This document shows positions 22,968-32,958 of a stretch of 64,000 nucleotides of DNA, piece after piece. The stretch is from Hofstenia miamia. Lineage: Eukaryota > Xenacoelomorpha > Acoela. Where the stretch lies: positions 1,121,452-1,185,451 of the forward strand of contig SCFE01000107.1 in the NCBI GenBank assembly GCA_004352715.1. Reading direction: 5' to 3'. Position 1 is the stretch's first letter, and each line of letters begins with the position of its first letter. The position numbers and the translations under genes are program-made. The notes under the pieces are model-generated. The model worked only from the letters and a program-made list of their open reading frames with translations. It searched no databases and was not told where the DNA came from.

Positions 22968-23389
22968 TACCGAGCTTTCCAAAAGTCCTCATTGCTAGAA
23001 ATATAAGTTGTACTCAATTCAACTTCAGTAGAAGTGATTGTAGAAATCTCTCTTTTGTAGATGTATATGAAGTTTTTGTGTTTGAATATTTAAATTCGAA
23101 CAGTTAAATGAAACTAATTGAAAAAAGCAATCTACATTCATTCATTCTTTCATGAGGAATGGTAATAGTGAATTTACTATTGAAGAGAATGTTAATTTAG
23201 TGGCACATGATATAGTAACTGGTAGTTGTAAACGTGCAATAGAAGAATTTGAGAAATTTACAATTAAAATAGATTAAAATTTAGAAATTTCGCTAGTTTT
23301 AACATTTTAACTATTCTGTTAATATTTTGTTCTACTAATAAATTCATTTATATTGCTGGCTCTCCTTACACTGATACGTAAATCGTCCA
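22968..23389. other. Unassigned stretch with one small ORF
   Basis: No recognisable gene. A 41-codon plus-strand frame at 23152-23277 (starts MRNGNSEFTIEENVNLVAHD) looks protein-like but has no partner exon that I can see. Confidence 0.35.
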
Positions 23390-23936
23390 CAGTTTGCAAA
23401 ATGTTGCTGTTTTAGATACTAGATTCCAAAAGCAATTTTACGAACCTTGCTGTTTATGAAATCTTTGTAACAGAGTTGTTGATCTATGTCCACTCCTAAG
23501 ATATATTGTCAGAAACTGTTAGACTTATGTCTTTAGCTATTGCTTCGGACCTACTTGGAGCGAAGATGATGAACTGAATTTTTTGCTTATTAATTGTTAG
23601 CATGTTTTGGTTAGATTAACGACAGATTTTAGTTGAAGTGCACTGCAAGTTTCCTGTAGCTGCTATTGGATTCACAAATCTATTTATGGCGCAAATGTCG
23701 CCTGTATATTGAATTAGTTACGCATCGACAATATGTGTTGACAAATCATTTATGTACAAATTTAAAAAAAGAGGACTAAGCACTGTACCCTGTGGAACCC
23801 CTTTAGTAATTGCTAAGTACTCACTATATACATTAACAATACGCACACATTGCTGTCTATTGTTAACGAAGCTATTCAAAAACATTCTTGATGGAGCACT
23901 AAATCAGAAATTTTCTAATTTTGCATCTAGAATTTT
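23390..23936 (-). pseudogene. LINE reverse transcriptase fragment, minus strand
   Basis: On the minus strand KGVPQGTVLSPLFLNLYIND is read at about 23813-23755, followed after a stop by QYTGD, where the YADD box should be. Further stops follow. It lies directly 3' of the pentanucleotide tail of the next minus-strand LINE (23937). Confidence 0.7.
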
Positions 23937-24638
23937 GATAAGATAAGATAATCTATATTCATTTGAATTTTTTAAAATATTTTACTGATATTTTAAATGA
24001 AGAGCATCATTAATTACTAAGTACAATAAAAAATGAATAATAACAAAAAAACACTGGTTTCAGATAGTTTACTAATTTCGATTTATTGTATAATCGATAT
24101 TATAAAATTTAAATCCTATCCATGATCTACCTTATATAAAGTTTTGTTTGAGAATTAATGATTTTAATTCTGTCTTGAGTATTTTTAGGTTGTCCACTAT
24201 TTTCATTTCTTTTGGCAATTTATACCAGTTATGATTGCAGTATTAATAAAAGATTGAATCATGATATTTTTATTAAATTTAACAGGTGTATAGGTTTTTG
24301 ATCGTTTATTTTGCTATACAGTTTGTCAAATATGAGAATAATATCTCGTTGTAAGGTGGCATTTTGTTTATGAATTTGAAGAAAAATAATAATATTGTAA
24401 ATAATTAACTCTTATAGAAAAAGATTTAGAAATATATTCTTTTGTTTTAATTTAATGTCCATTTTAGTTGAACTCAAAGCTTTTTTATTATTAAGCTGTG
24501 TACATTAGTATATATAAGATTTTAGCATAGTTTAAATTACTCATACAAATGCATGAAACATTTGAATTACTGCAATTGGGGGTAACTGTTAGGAAACATG
24601 GGATATCTTTCTAATGCCTACAGCCATTTTTTCATAAT
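23937..24638 (-). pseudogene. LINE ORF2 3' part (split LINE, downstream half)
   Basis: Minus-strand reading gives QLPPIAVIQMFHAF (about 24575), SKTYTPVKFNKN (about 24300), LPKEMKIVDNLKIL and SWIGFKFYNIDYTI (about 24110). Each aligns with the intact plus-strand LINE ORF ending at 22128. Its 3' end carries the TTATC tail at 23937-23952. Its upstream half lies at 26590-28260, on the other side of the inserted inverted-repeat element. Confidence 0.8.
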
Positions 24639-24644
24639 AGTATT
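24639..24644. other. Target-site duplication, left copy
   Basis: AGTATT directly precedes the left inverted repeat and recurs at 26584-26589 directly after the right one. Removing the element and one copy joins the two halves of the interrupted LINE. Confidence 0.75.
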
Positions 24645-24882
24645 AGTAGTAAAGAAAAGCAGGGTTGTGTATATACGGGTTTCTAATAATAATCAGTTTT
24701 CAATAACTTTTTACACTTTTCTATTGATTTTGATATGAAAAAAAGGCGTTTTTTAGAAATTCTGGATTTGGCAGCCATTGGTAAAAAAAAACTATGGCCA
24801 ATACCCGTATAAATAATTATTCAATTATACCCCCATTTTAACTATGTACCAATAGGTTTTTGAGCAATTTTTTTGCATTTTT
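24645..24882 (+). repeat. Left terminal inverted repeat
   Basis: About 238 bp, matching 26583-26346 in inverse orientation with small differences near 24740-24830. It starts AGTAGTAAAGAAAAG and ends around TTTTTTGCATTTTTT. Confidence 0.75.
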
Positions 24883-25081
24883 TAGAAAAACCTCTAGAGG
24901 TCTATATAAAAATATCAAGAATGAATAAAGTTAATCACAATTTGGTTAAAGAGAGAATTAAATCTTTAAATATTGTGAATCAATGTCTGTTTCACGTCAG
25001 GTCGACAGGTACAGGTCTCATTAAAAATTTTAGCATTACATTAAAGAAAAAAGAAAATATTTTTTCCAAAATTATTTTTCC

Positions 25082-25228
25082 TTAAAATGTTAAAGTAGTT
25101 CGATTGGATGTTGTATTCACAGATATGTCTTGTTCGTACATAATCAACGCATAGAATTTAAATGGATCTGCAGGAGCACCTTGTAAAGTATATCAAAATC
25201 TAATTTCATTGATAGCATTTCAAGATGT
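25082..25228 (-). pseudogene. C-terminal coding trace beside left TIR
   Basis: Minus-strand reading from the gap edge gives protein-like sequence, with QGAPADPFKFYALIMYEQ followed by DISVNTT and a TAA at 25084-25082. A stop and a frame change lie upstream of it. It would be the 3' end of a gene entering from inside the gap. I do not recognise the family with confidence; a capsid-type protein of a Polinton is one possibility. Confidence 0.35.
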
Positions 25229-26228
25229 NNNNNNNNNNNNNNNNNNNNNNNNNNNNNNNNNNNNNNNNNNNNNNNNNNNNNNNNNNNNNNNNNNNNNNNN
25301 NNNNNNNNNNNNNNNNNNNNNNNNNNNNNNNNNNNNNNNNNNNNNNNNNNNNNNNNNNNNNNNNNNNNNNNNNNNNNNNNNNNNNNNNNNNNNNNNNNNN
25401 NNNNNNNNNNNNNNNNNNNNNNNNNNNNNNNNNNNNNNNNNNNNNNNNNNNNNNNNNNNNNNNNNNNNNNNNNNNNNNNNNNNNNNNNNNNNNNNNNNNN
25501 NNNNNNNNNNNNNNNNNNNNNNNNNNNNNNNNNNNNNNNNNNNNNNNNNNNNNNNNNNNNNNNNNNNNNNNNNNNNNNNNNNNNNNNNNNNNNNNNNNNN
25601 NNNNNNNNNNNNNNNNNNNNNNNNNNNNNNNNNNNNNNNNNNNNNNNNNNNNNNNNNNNNNNNNNNNNNNNNNNNNNNNNNNNNNNNNNNNNNNNNNNNN
25701 NNNNNNNNNNNNNNNNNNNNNNNNNNNNNNNNNNNNNNNNNNNNNNNNNNNNNNNNNNNNNNNNNNNNNNNNNNNNNNNNNNNNNNNNNNNNNNNNNNNN
25801 NNNNNNNNNNNNNNNNNNNNNNNNNNNNNNNNNNNNNNNNNNNNNNNNNNNNNNNNNNNNNNNNNNNNNNNNNNNNNNNNNNNNNNNNNNNNNNNNNNNN
25901 NNNNNNNNNNNNNNNNNNNNNNNNNNNNNNNNNNNNNNNNNNNNNNNNNNNNNNNNNNNNNNNNNNNNNNNNNNNNNNNNNNNNNNNNNNNNNNNNNNNN
26001 NNNNNNNNNNNNNNNNNNNNNNNNNNNNNNNNNNNNNNNNNNNNNNNNNNNNNNNNNNNNNNNNNNNNNNNNNNNNNNNNNNNNNNNNNNNNNNNNNNNN
26101 NNNNNNNNNNNNNNNNNNNNNNNNNNNNNNNNNNNNNNNNNNNNNNNNNNNNNNNNNNNNNNNNNNNNNNNNNNNNNNNNNNNNNNNNNNNNNNNNNNNN
26201 NNNNNNNNNNNNNNNNNNNNNNNNNNNN
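25229..26228. other. Assembly gap (1000 N)
   Basis: Exactly 1000 N, a conventional placeholder, so the real length of the element that contains it is unknown. Confidence 0.95.
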
Positions 26229-26420
26229 AGGAAGTATCAGTTGAATAATTCACACAAGTTACACAATTTTAATAAATTTCATAACACATGTTACACTTTC
26301 AAAAACGATCCACGTACGCAAAATGTCTGCCGATCAGCCTTAAAAGATAGATTTTATAAAAAAATGCAAAAAATTGCTCAAAAACCTATTGGTACATTGT
26401 TTAAAAAGGGGTATAATTGA
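26229..26420 (+). pseudogene. Coding trace running from gap into right TIR
   Basis: An open plus-strand frame of about 63 codons leaves the gap and ends at 26420, inside the right TIR (last residues GTLFKKGYN). It is rich in Asn, Lys and His and has no domain that I recognise. It may be the 3' end of an element gene. Confidence 0.35.
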
Positions 26421-26583
26421 ATACGGGTATGACCGCAGTTTTTCTTACCCCTGGCCGTAAAAGCCTGAATTTCTAAAAAACGCTTTTTTTCTTATCAAAA
26501 TCAATAGAAAAGAGTAAAAAGTTATTAAAAACTGATTATTATTAGAAACCCGTATATACACAACCCTGCTTTTCTTTACTACT
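26346..26583 (-). repeat. Right terminal inverted repeat
   Basis: Inverse partner of 24645-24882; its outer end is CTTTTCTTTACTACT at 26583, followed by the target duplication AGTATT (26584-26589). Confidence 0.75.
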
Positions 26584-26589
26584 AGTATT

Positions 26590-28260
26590 TATTTGCGATC
26601 TGAAATTAAGCTTTGAATCTATTGTTACTCTTAGATATTTAAACTTATTAAGAGGTATAACAGATGTATTATAGAAATTTATTGAATAATCAGAGATGTC
26701 CGTTTTTTTCGCGTTAATACGCAATCTATGCATGCTAAAATAGTTGCTCAATTTTATACGATTCGATTCAATAACGTTTACAGCTTTATCTAAGGATTTA
26801 TTCCCACAGTAAATAGATGTATCATCGGGGTATTTTGTTATTTCGCAGTCAGTAATTTCCTTGTCATTCACAAATATTAAAAAGTAGGGAACCTAATATG
26901 GTTCTTTGAGGTACACCATTGTTGACAGATAACCAATTTGAAAAAGTATCATTTAATTTAACCCGCTGAAGTCTATTACTTAAGTAATTAGATATATTCA
27001 AGAGAAAAACCAATATTTTTTAATTTTTTTATTAATATCTCATGATTAATAGAATCGAATGCTTTTGAGAGGTCTTTATTAGAGTCTAATAATGCTCTAC
27101 ATTTTTCTGTCGCTTGTATAAGTGCGTCTGTTGTTGAGTAATTTTTTCTGAAACCAAATTGTGATTTGTTCCATAATTTATGATTATTTAAATGAAGTGT
27201 AATTTGTTCGTGTAATAGTCTTTCGAATATTTTACTGATTGGTGTTGTAATAGATAAAGGTGACATATTGATTTCCCTCAAAGTCTACAATTTTTTCTAT
27301 GGGAGAAGATTTTGATTTGGTACATTTCGAGATTTCATTAATCAATCTCCATTTACTCATTTGGTTCGGTAATTTTCTGTATTCATGCATAACATACTCA
27401 TTGTATGCCTTTACGATTTTCTATATTAGAAATATTTCTAGTTTTTTATATATTGCATAACTTTCAGGAGTACGGGCGTTAGAAAAAAATTCAAAAGCGT
27501 CATTTTTTTGTTAATATTTTTTTTGCAGAAATCGGAAAGCCAAGGCTTGTCACTCTTTATATTTTTGGGAGAATGATTAGTAACAAGGATTTTCTTTTCC
27601 AGACAATATTAATCTAAATAGGATTCAAGAATATCAGTTTTTGATCATGTTGTTAGGATCAATCGCAACGTATACAGAAGTCTACGTTTTACGTGAAAAG
27701 GCGTTTTTCAGGTTATCTATAGTAGAGGATTTTTCGCGAATAGTGATCCATTATTTTGGATATTTCAGAGTTTATTTTAGGTTTAAAGAAACTGGCTGAT
27801 ATTATACAGTGATCAGAGAACGGGCATTCAGAGGAGTAGCATAGGAAATCAATCTTACTTTCGGGCAGTGCATTTATTTGGGCAGTATAAAACATTAATT
27901 AATTGCTTTTAAAAGGTGAATTTTAAATAGGGTCATCAATTTCAACACAAACGCTTTCGAATTTTTCTGAGCTTACATTATCATTTCTTTGCTTTGGATG
28001 AAATGATCTCGGTACTAGCACGTGGAATATTGTGTTACAATCAAATGCAATTCTTTCAATTCATATTGATGGGCTGAGATGCTCCTTGTATTCATGCAGG
28101 CGATTTAAATAGTTTCTAAAATTTTTTGATAGAGGTGTTATTTTACTTTTGTCCAAAATCTTGTGGCCCTGATTTAAGTGAATATCACTAGCCCGTAACA
28201 ACATCAATTTTATGAAGAAAGTTTTAATTTTCCGAAAAACGTAGCGAAAAAACTTAGCAA
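26590..28260 (-). pseudogene. LINE ORF2 5' part: endonuclease, linker and RT (split LINE)
   Basis: Minus-strand order is as follows. Endonuclease remnants come first: FESVCVEIDD near 27950 and the SDHCIISASF box at about 27810. Then the linker SDKPWLSDFCKK near 27540, and reverse transcriptase with SPLSITTPISKIFERLL (27281-26988), GFRKNYSTTDAL and DLSKAFDSINHEIL. The palm follows at 26871-26600, where YADD has become YPDD. The reading breaks at the insertion at 26590 and resumes at 24638. Stops and shifts are frequent. Upstream of 28260 the piggyBac insertion (28309) cuts it off. Confidence 0.75.
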
Positions 28261-28923
28261 TTTCACTTATAAAAATGCAGCTTGTATGACTTACACAAAT
28301 ATGCTTAACCCTTTCAGTCCCACAGTATCATATATGATACAAATTTTCAATGGCATATTTTTATGTATTATGGGATGTTTTATTTATGCACGACGTATTT
28401 TTAATGCTTAGGACGCATCAAATTAATATATTTTGTCTTAAATGGTTTCATGTCTAAAATTAGTGTCAACTAATTTAAAAATCTTTTTGTTGTTTTTTAT
28501 TTTTTACAGGTAGGAGATTTTGTATCTTTTCCGCATGTAATGGTAATTTGTTTTTCCAACAAAAAATGTTTTTGTGCTATTGTGTACGTAAGTTAACATT
28601 TTTTATGATACTTCCGAACGCAGCATTCGTTGACTATAAAATAGAGACATGAAATCATATGTATCCTATATGATACATTGGGACTGAATGGAACAAAATC
28701 TGAACAATTTGTGTGAATAGCGACTCAACTTTTCATGGATATGGAGTCACTGTTTCTGTGCGTAGCTCTGTCAGTGTCAGACGGATGACCGCATGAATCG
28801 ATTTCTATGCAAAACTTGTTGAATATTACATTCTATATGATTTGTTACTTCAAGATCCAATTGCTGATTAGCTGCTTGTGCGAGAGTGTTGTGTGTCGCA
28901 AAGCACAATTCATTAGTATCTCG

Positions 28924-31299
28924 ATGGATGCAGATATTGTAACACTCAGGGACAGGCTTGGCCGCAAAGCTAAGGAGCTAATTGTTTACCCGGACGCCGA
29001 TGTTTCGGAACCTGAAATCGATGACCAAGATGATGCTCCAAGCTATGCAGCATCATCAGATAGTGATTCTGGGGATGAAGAAGTAAGCGCAACTATTCCA
29101 TCAACAAGCGCTGGTAGCAGCAAGAAAACATCCATCTTCAATTGGAAGCAGAAGCAAGAAGATGAGTTAAAGCTTGATTTTGACAGCAGTTCTTTGAATA
29201 TTGCCACTTCGCTCATTATGCAGGACAAGCTCCATGGGAAGCTTTCTGCACGGAAANGATATTGTAACACGCAGGGACAGGCTTGGCCGCAAAGTTAAGG
29301 AGCTAATTGTTTACCCGGACGCCGTGTTCGGAACCTGAAATCGATGACCAAGATGATGCTCCAAGCTATGCAGTAACATCAGATAGTGATTCTGGGGATG
29401 AAGAAGTAAGCGCAACTATTCCATCAACAAGCGCTGGTAGCAGCAAGAAAACATCCATCTTCAATTGAAAGCAGAAGCAAGAAGATGAGTTAAAGCTTGA
29501 TTTTAATAGCAGTTCTTTGAATAATTCGGCTCCCGATGCGATTGAATCACCTGTGGTATATTTCTATAAGTACTTCAAAACCTCGATGTTTTCATACATA
29601 ACACTGTAGACCAATATCTACGATGTGCAAAATGGATCATCCTTTACAACGACGTGTGATGAACTTCAACGCTACATTGGAATTCTGATAAAGATGGGAG
29701 TGTATGGGCTTCCACGATATCGACTCTTTTGGTCAGATGATTGCTGTGTTCCAGCAGACGTTATGTCGCGAAATCGATTTTTCGAATTGTACAAATTTAT
29801 ACATTTCGGTAACAATGAGGAACAGATTACCAATCGAGAAGATCCTCAACATGATCGAATGTTCAAGATCCGACCGCTTCTTGAATTTATCAGAAGAACT
29901 TGCTTGAAATTTACTACAGAACAGCGACAGAGCGTAGATGAACAGATTATCCCTTTCAAGGGAAAAACTGCTCTAAAACAATATCTACCAAAAAAGCCAC
30001 GAAAATGGGGATTCAAGGTAAGCAAGTAAGATTGTTTTCTTTTCGCAAAATTTCATACAAAGTGAATAGGTTATTATTATATACAGGTATATACTTCGTA
30101 TACACACTCAGTGTATAGGCTATTAGTAATTATATGTAGATAAAATTTAGTTTTTCATAAAGATATTATGTTTCAACAATAGGGGATTTCTCCAAAAATT
30201 AAAAAATACATGTACATGTATGTTAACACATGTTTCATCAACTCGAATCCATTTTTTCATGTTTTCAATACCCGTAATGATACTGCTACTATAGCCTACT
30301 ATGCACTTACATGCATTTACCTACACTCCATCTATGTTTTTCAGGTTATCTCTCGCAACGGCGTTGATGGTTTCACGTATGATTTTAACTTCGTTGATGG
30401 AGCAAGGGTAAAAGTAGCGGATTCTTGCGGCTTTCAACCTGGAGATCTTGTACTCAAAGTTTGCGAATCTCTTCAAAAACATGCAAACCACATTGTCTAT
30501 TTCGACAATTTTTTTAACTTCCCCGAGCTACAGGTATGTGATTGACAATTCTTATTGACACATATGTGATGAAACTTTTTCTTTGAATGAATGATACCAT
30601 ATACCTAATTGTTACGGTATATTAGACTTGATATTACGTTTATGCATGCTTACTTCTAATTTGTAGGTGAAGCTGTTGGAATGGGGTATCCATTCGGTGG
30701 GAACTCTCCAGAGCAATCGGGTTCGAGGATGCAAGCTAAAATTGGAACAGCAGCTGAAGAAGGAGGGCCGAGGAGCGTTCGAATGTTGGACTGACCCTGA
30801 CATGAGAGTCAGCATCGTTCGATGGTTCGATAACAGAGCTGTAACCCTCAGCTCAACTTATGTGGCAGCTGAGCCGGTGTGCGAGGTTCGGCGGTTCGAC
30901 AGGAAGGCGGCAAAGAAAGTGTCTGTCAAATGCCCAGCACGTGGGAGGAGTCGACAAGTTCGATATGCTCACGGCACTTTACCGCTGTGAGCATAAGACC
31001 AGAAAATGGTACAGGCTGATCTTCCCTTGGGCCACTTCGCTCATTATGCGGGACAAGCCCCATGGCAAGCTTTCTGCACGGAACCGCGGACGGCCTTCGG
31101 TCACGTCAGCACCCGATCTCATGGAGAATGAACCGCTCCAATTGACGAGGTGAAGAAGGACGCCGTCGCCCACTGGCCAGAAATGGTTGCTGTTACTTCA
31201 AGAAAACGCTGCAAACAATGCAGTGCCCTTACACAAACTCGTTGCATGAAATGTTCCATTCATTTATGCCTGCGACCAGAACAAAACTGTTTTGTGTAG
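28924..31299 (+). pseudogene. piggyBac transposase gene, three exons, lightly broken
   Basis: The start is ATG at 28924 (MDADIVTLRDRLGRK), opening an acidic Ser/Asp-rich N-terminus. After the join at 29257 the N-terminus is repeated, with small shifts and a stop near 29610. The DDE core follows from 29625 (SVDEQIIPFKGKTALKQYLP). An intron 30018-30344 (GT-AG) precedes an exon with YFDNFFNFPELQ; an intron 30534-30666 precedes a third exon with HVGGVDKFDMLTALYR. The three Asp of the catalytic triad are thus all legible. One frameshift occurs near 30935 and another before 31130. The C-terminal cysteine-rich domain (RKRCKQC, TRCMKC, LCLRPEQNCF) ends at 31299. The enzyme would cut and paste at TTAA sites. 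As written it cannot be translated whole; assembly error may explain part of the damage. Confidence 0.8.
29257..29257. other. Single-N contig join with duplicated flanks
   Basis: About 28935-29180 and 29260-29505 are near-identical on either side of the N. The left copy jumps from the N-terminus straight to sequence that belongs near the end of the gene (compare 29206-29256 with 31031-31081). It therefore represents an internally deleted version. Confidence 0.7.
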
Positions 31300-31571
31300 T
31301 ATCACCAGTAGGCCTTTGACCTAGAAATTAGCGAGCTGATGAATAATAAAAACAATCAAGCATATTGTTGCGTTTTCGTTCAATTATATGACACAATGCT
31401 AAATCAACCCGTTAAGTCTCAATGTATCATATATGATACAATCACAAAAACACAAGAAAAGTGCAAATGCTTCAATTTTCAATCTGTAGTTATGAAGTAT
31501 CCCAGAATGATGAAAAATGATCAGTAATATTTTTTTCGTCGAAAAAAATAAATTGGGGCTGAAAGGGTTAA

Positions 31572-32099
31572 ATTTATACACTAATTGTGAACTATTTTCG
31601 TTTTCAATAATGCCATCTAAGCGAAAGTTTTTGAAGCACACACATAACATAAAAATACCTGAATTTTTTTTAAATTTTTGCTTATATCTTTGTAGATTAT
31701 ATTGACATAGTTAAAATGACTTAATACTAGAGTGTGAATTAATTGAATTTTTTAAAAATTAAGTTAATTGCTTTATTTGATAAGGCCATTTTTCTAATAA
31801 AATGATTTAGTTGCTTTTCAAAATTTAATTTAAATAAATTAAATGTACTTAACGAACTCAACTTGGTTTATAGGAATGCCGTTGAAATTAAATTAAATTT
31901 TGCAAATCAGTGGATTGAGATTTTGATTTGACAATAATGCAGATTCACTCTTAGTCTTAAAGAAGAAAAATATTAAGCGAGAGAAGTAAGATTTATTTTC
32001 GAAATTTTGAATTCAAACGGAGGAGTTTTAAATTTTATAATCCAATTAATTCAAATATCAGAAATTAAAACGCCATAGCCCAAAAGCGCAATATTATAT
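31572..32099. other. No gene seen
   Basis: Very AT-rich sequence between the piggyBac right end and a LINE fragment. No open frame or repeat that I can assign. Confidence 0.5.
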
Positions 32100-32520
32100 T
32101 TTGTAATGTTTTTTGTTGTACATTTTTGAAAAGCAAGTATTTATTAACGTTCAAAATATCAAAATCTTTCATCCCAAAAAATAAATGGGAATTCATTAAC
32201 AATTTATTAAATAGAAAAAACATGAAAACTGAAAAAATAGAAAAAATATATTATAAAGATAAATCCATTGCAAATAAAAAAGAAATTTGCAATGCTTTTA
32301 ATGAAGTTTTTCTAAATTTAGGAAACTATAGCGATATGAATGTAGCTTTTTCGTTTAATAAATCTAAATCATCTCCAACCTCTGTCTCCTTTCGTTTTGC
32401 AACTAAATATGAAATCATAAAGTCGATATATTGTTAAAAAACAAATCTAGCGGATCATCTCCAATAACAACTTGGCTCCTAAAACTCACAGCCGACTGAA
32501 TAGCTGAACCAATATGTTAC
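32100..32520 (+). pseudogene. LINE linker / RT N-terminal fragment
   Basis: The frame 32126-32437 reads KWEFINNLLNRKNMKTEKIE and NKKEICNAFNEVFLNLG, the linker between endonuclease and reverse transcriptase in CR1/Jockey-like LINEs. In a shifted frame KNKSSGSSPITTWLLKLTAD (about 32436) gives the first RT block. It stops soon after; the rest is missing. Confidence 0.65.
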
Positions 32521-32958
32521 ATTTGGAAATTCAAATTATTTACTATATACTCATGGCATTCAGCCTTGTGCAAGGTAGCATCTCGCAAAATGTAATGTTT
32601 ATTTAATAATAAATTCGTAATTTGCGCGGCTCTAGCTCTTTTTTTAAACAAGCGTGTGTAGCAATTTTAACCACGCACCTATGCTTTAAACAATTGCATA
32701 GTGAAAATCTAAGCCTACCCTAAGCTCTGCACAACCCAGCCCAATTCATGTGTAACTATAAGCCCACTTACACAAATCTTTCACGGTATGCGTTTCGTAC
32801 ACCCTTTGACATTAGACAAATAAAATTGTAATTTCATTAACACCGTGAAGATTATGTGGAGACATGAACAATTGCAAGCACTAGAAAACAAATCTAAAAT
32901 TCTATTTATAAAAATTCTAAATAAAATTAATAAACAAAATTACAATCAAAATACACAA

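Larger units (their letters stand above)
24645..26583. mobile_element. DNA element with ~240-bp TIRs and 6-bp TSD, possible Polinton
   Basis: The two ends (24645-24882 and 26346-26583) are inverted copies, starting AGTAGTAAAGAAAAG and sharing nearly every base for the first 100. They are flanked by the 6-bp duplication AGTATT. Long inverted repeats that start AG, together with a 6-bp duplication, are what is known for Polintons/Mavericks. The interior contains a 1000-N gap (25229-26228), so the true length is unknown. Coding traces beside each TIR read outward: minus strand at 25082-25228 and plus strand at 26229-26420. The element sits inside a minus-strand LINE and is therefore younger than it. 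Class is inferred from ends only. Confidence 0.7.
28309..31567 (+). mobile_element. piggyBac-family transposon with both ends
   Basis: The element is flanked by TTAA on both sides (28305-28308 and 31568-31571). It has inverted ends CCCTTTCAGTCCCA and, on the other side, CCCTTTCAGCCCCA, one mismatch in 14. TTAA duplications and CCC-starting ends are diagnostic for piggyBac. A dyad GTATCATATATGATAC lies close to each end, with further degenerate copies of the end sequence at 28655-28690 and 31407-31441. It carries an intron-containing transposase gene on the plus strand. Length here is 3259 bp, including a contig join at 29257 that repeats about 250 bp. Confidence 0.85.

Noticed and set aside
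25144-26420. Long open frames through the first N run (and similarly 57255-58424)
   Set aside because: They are open only because N codons cannot be stops; only the short ends outside the gaps carry information.
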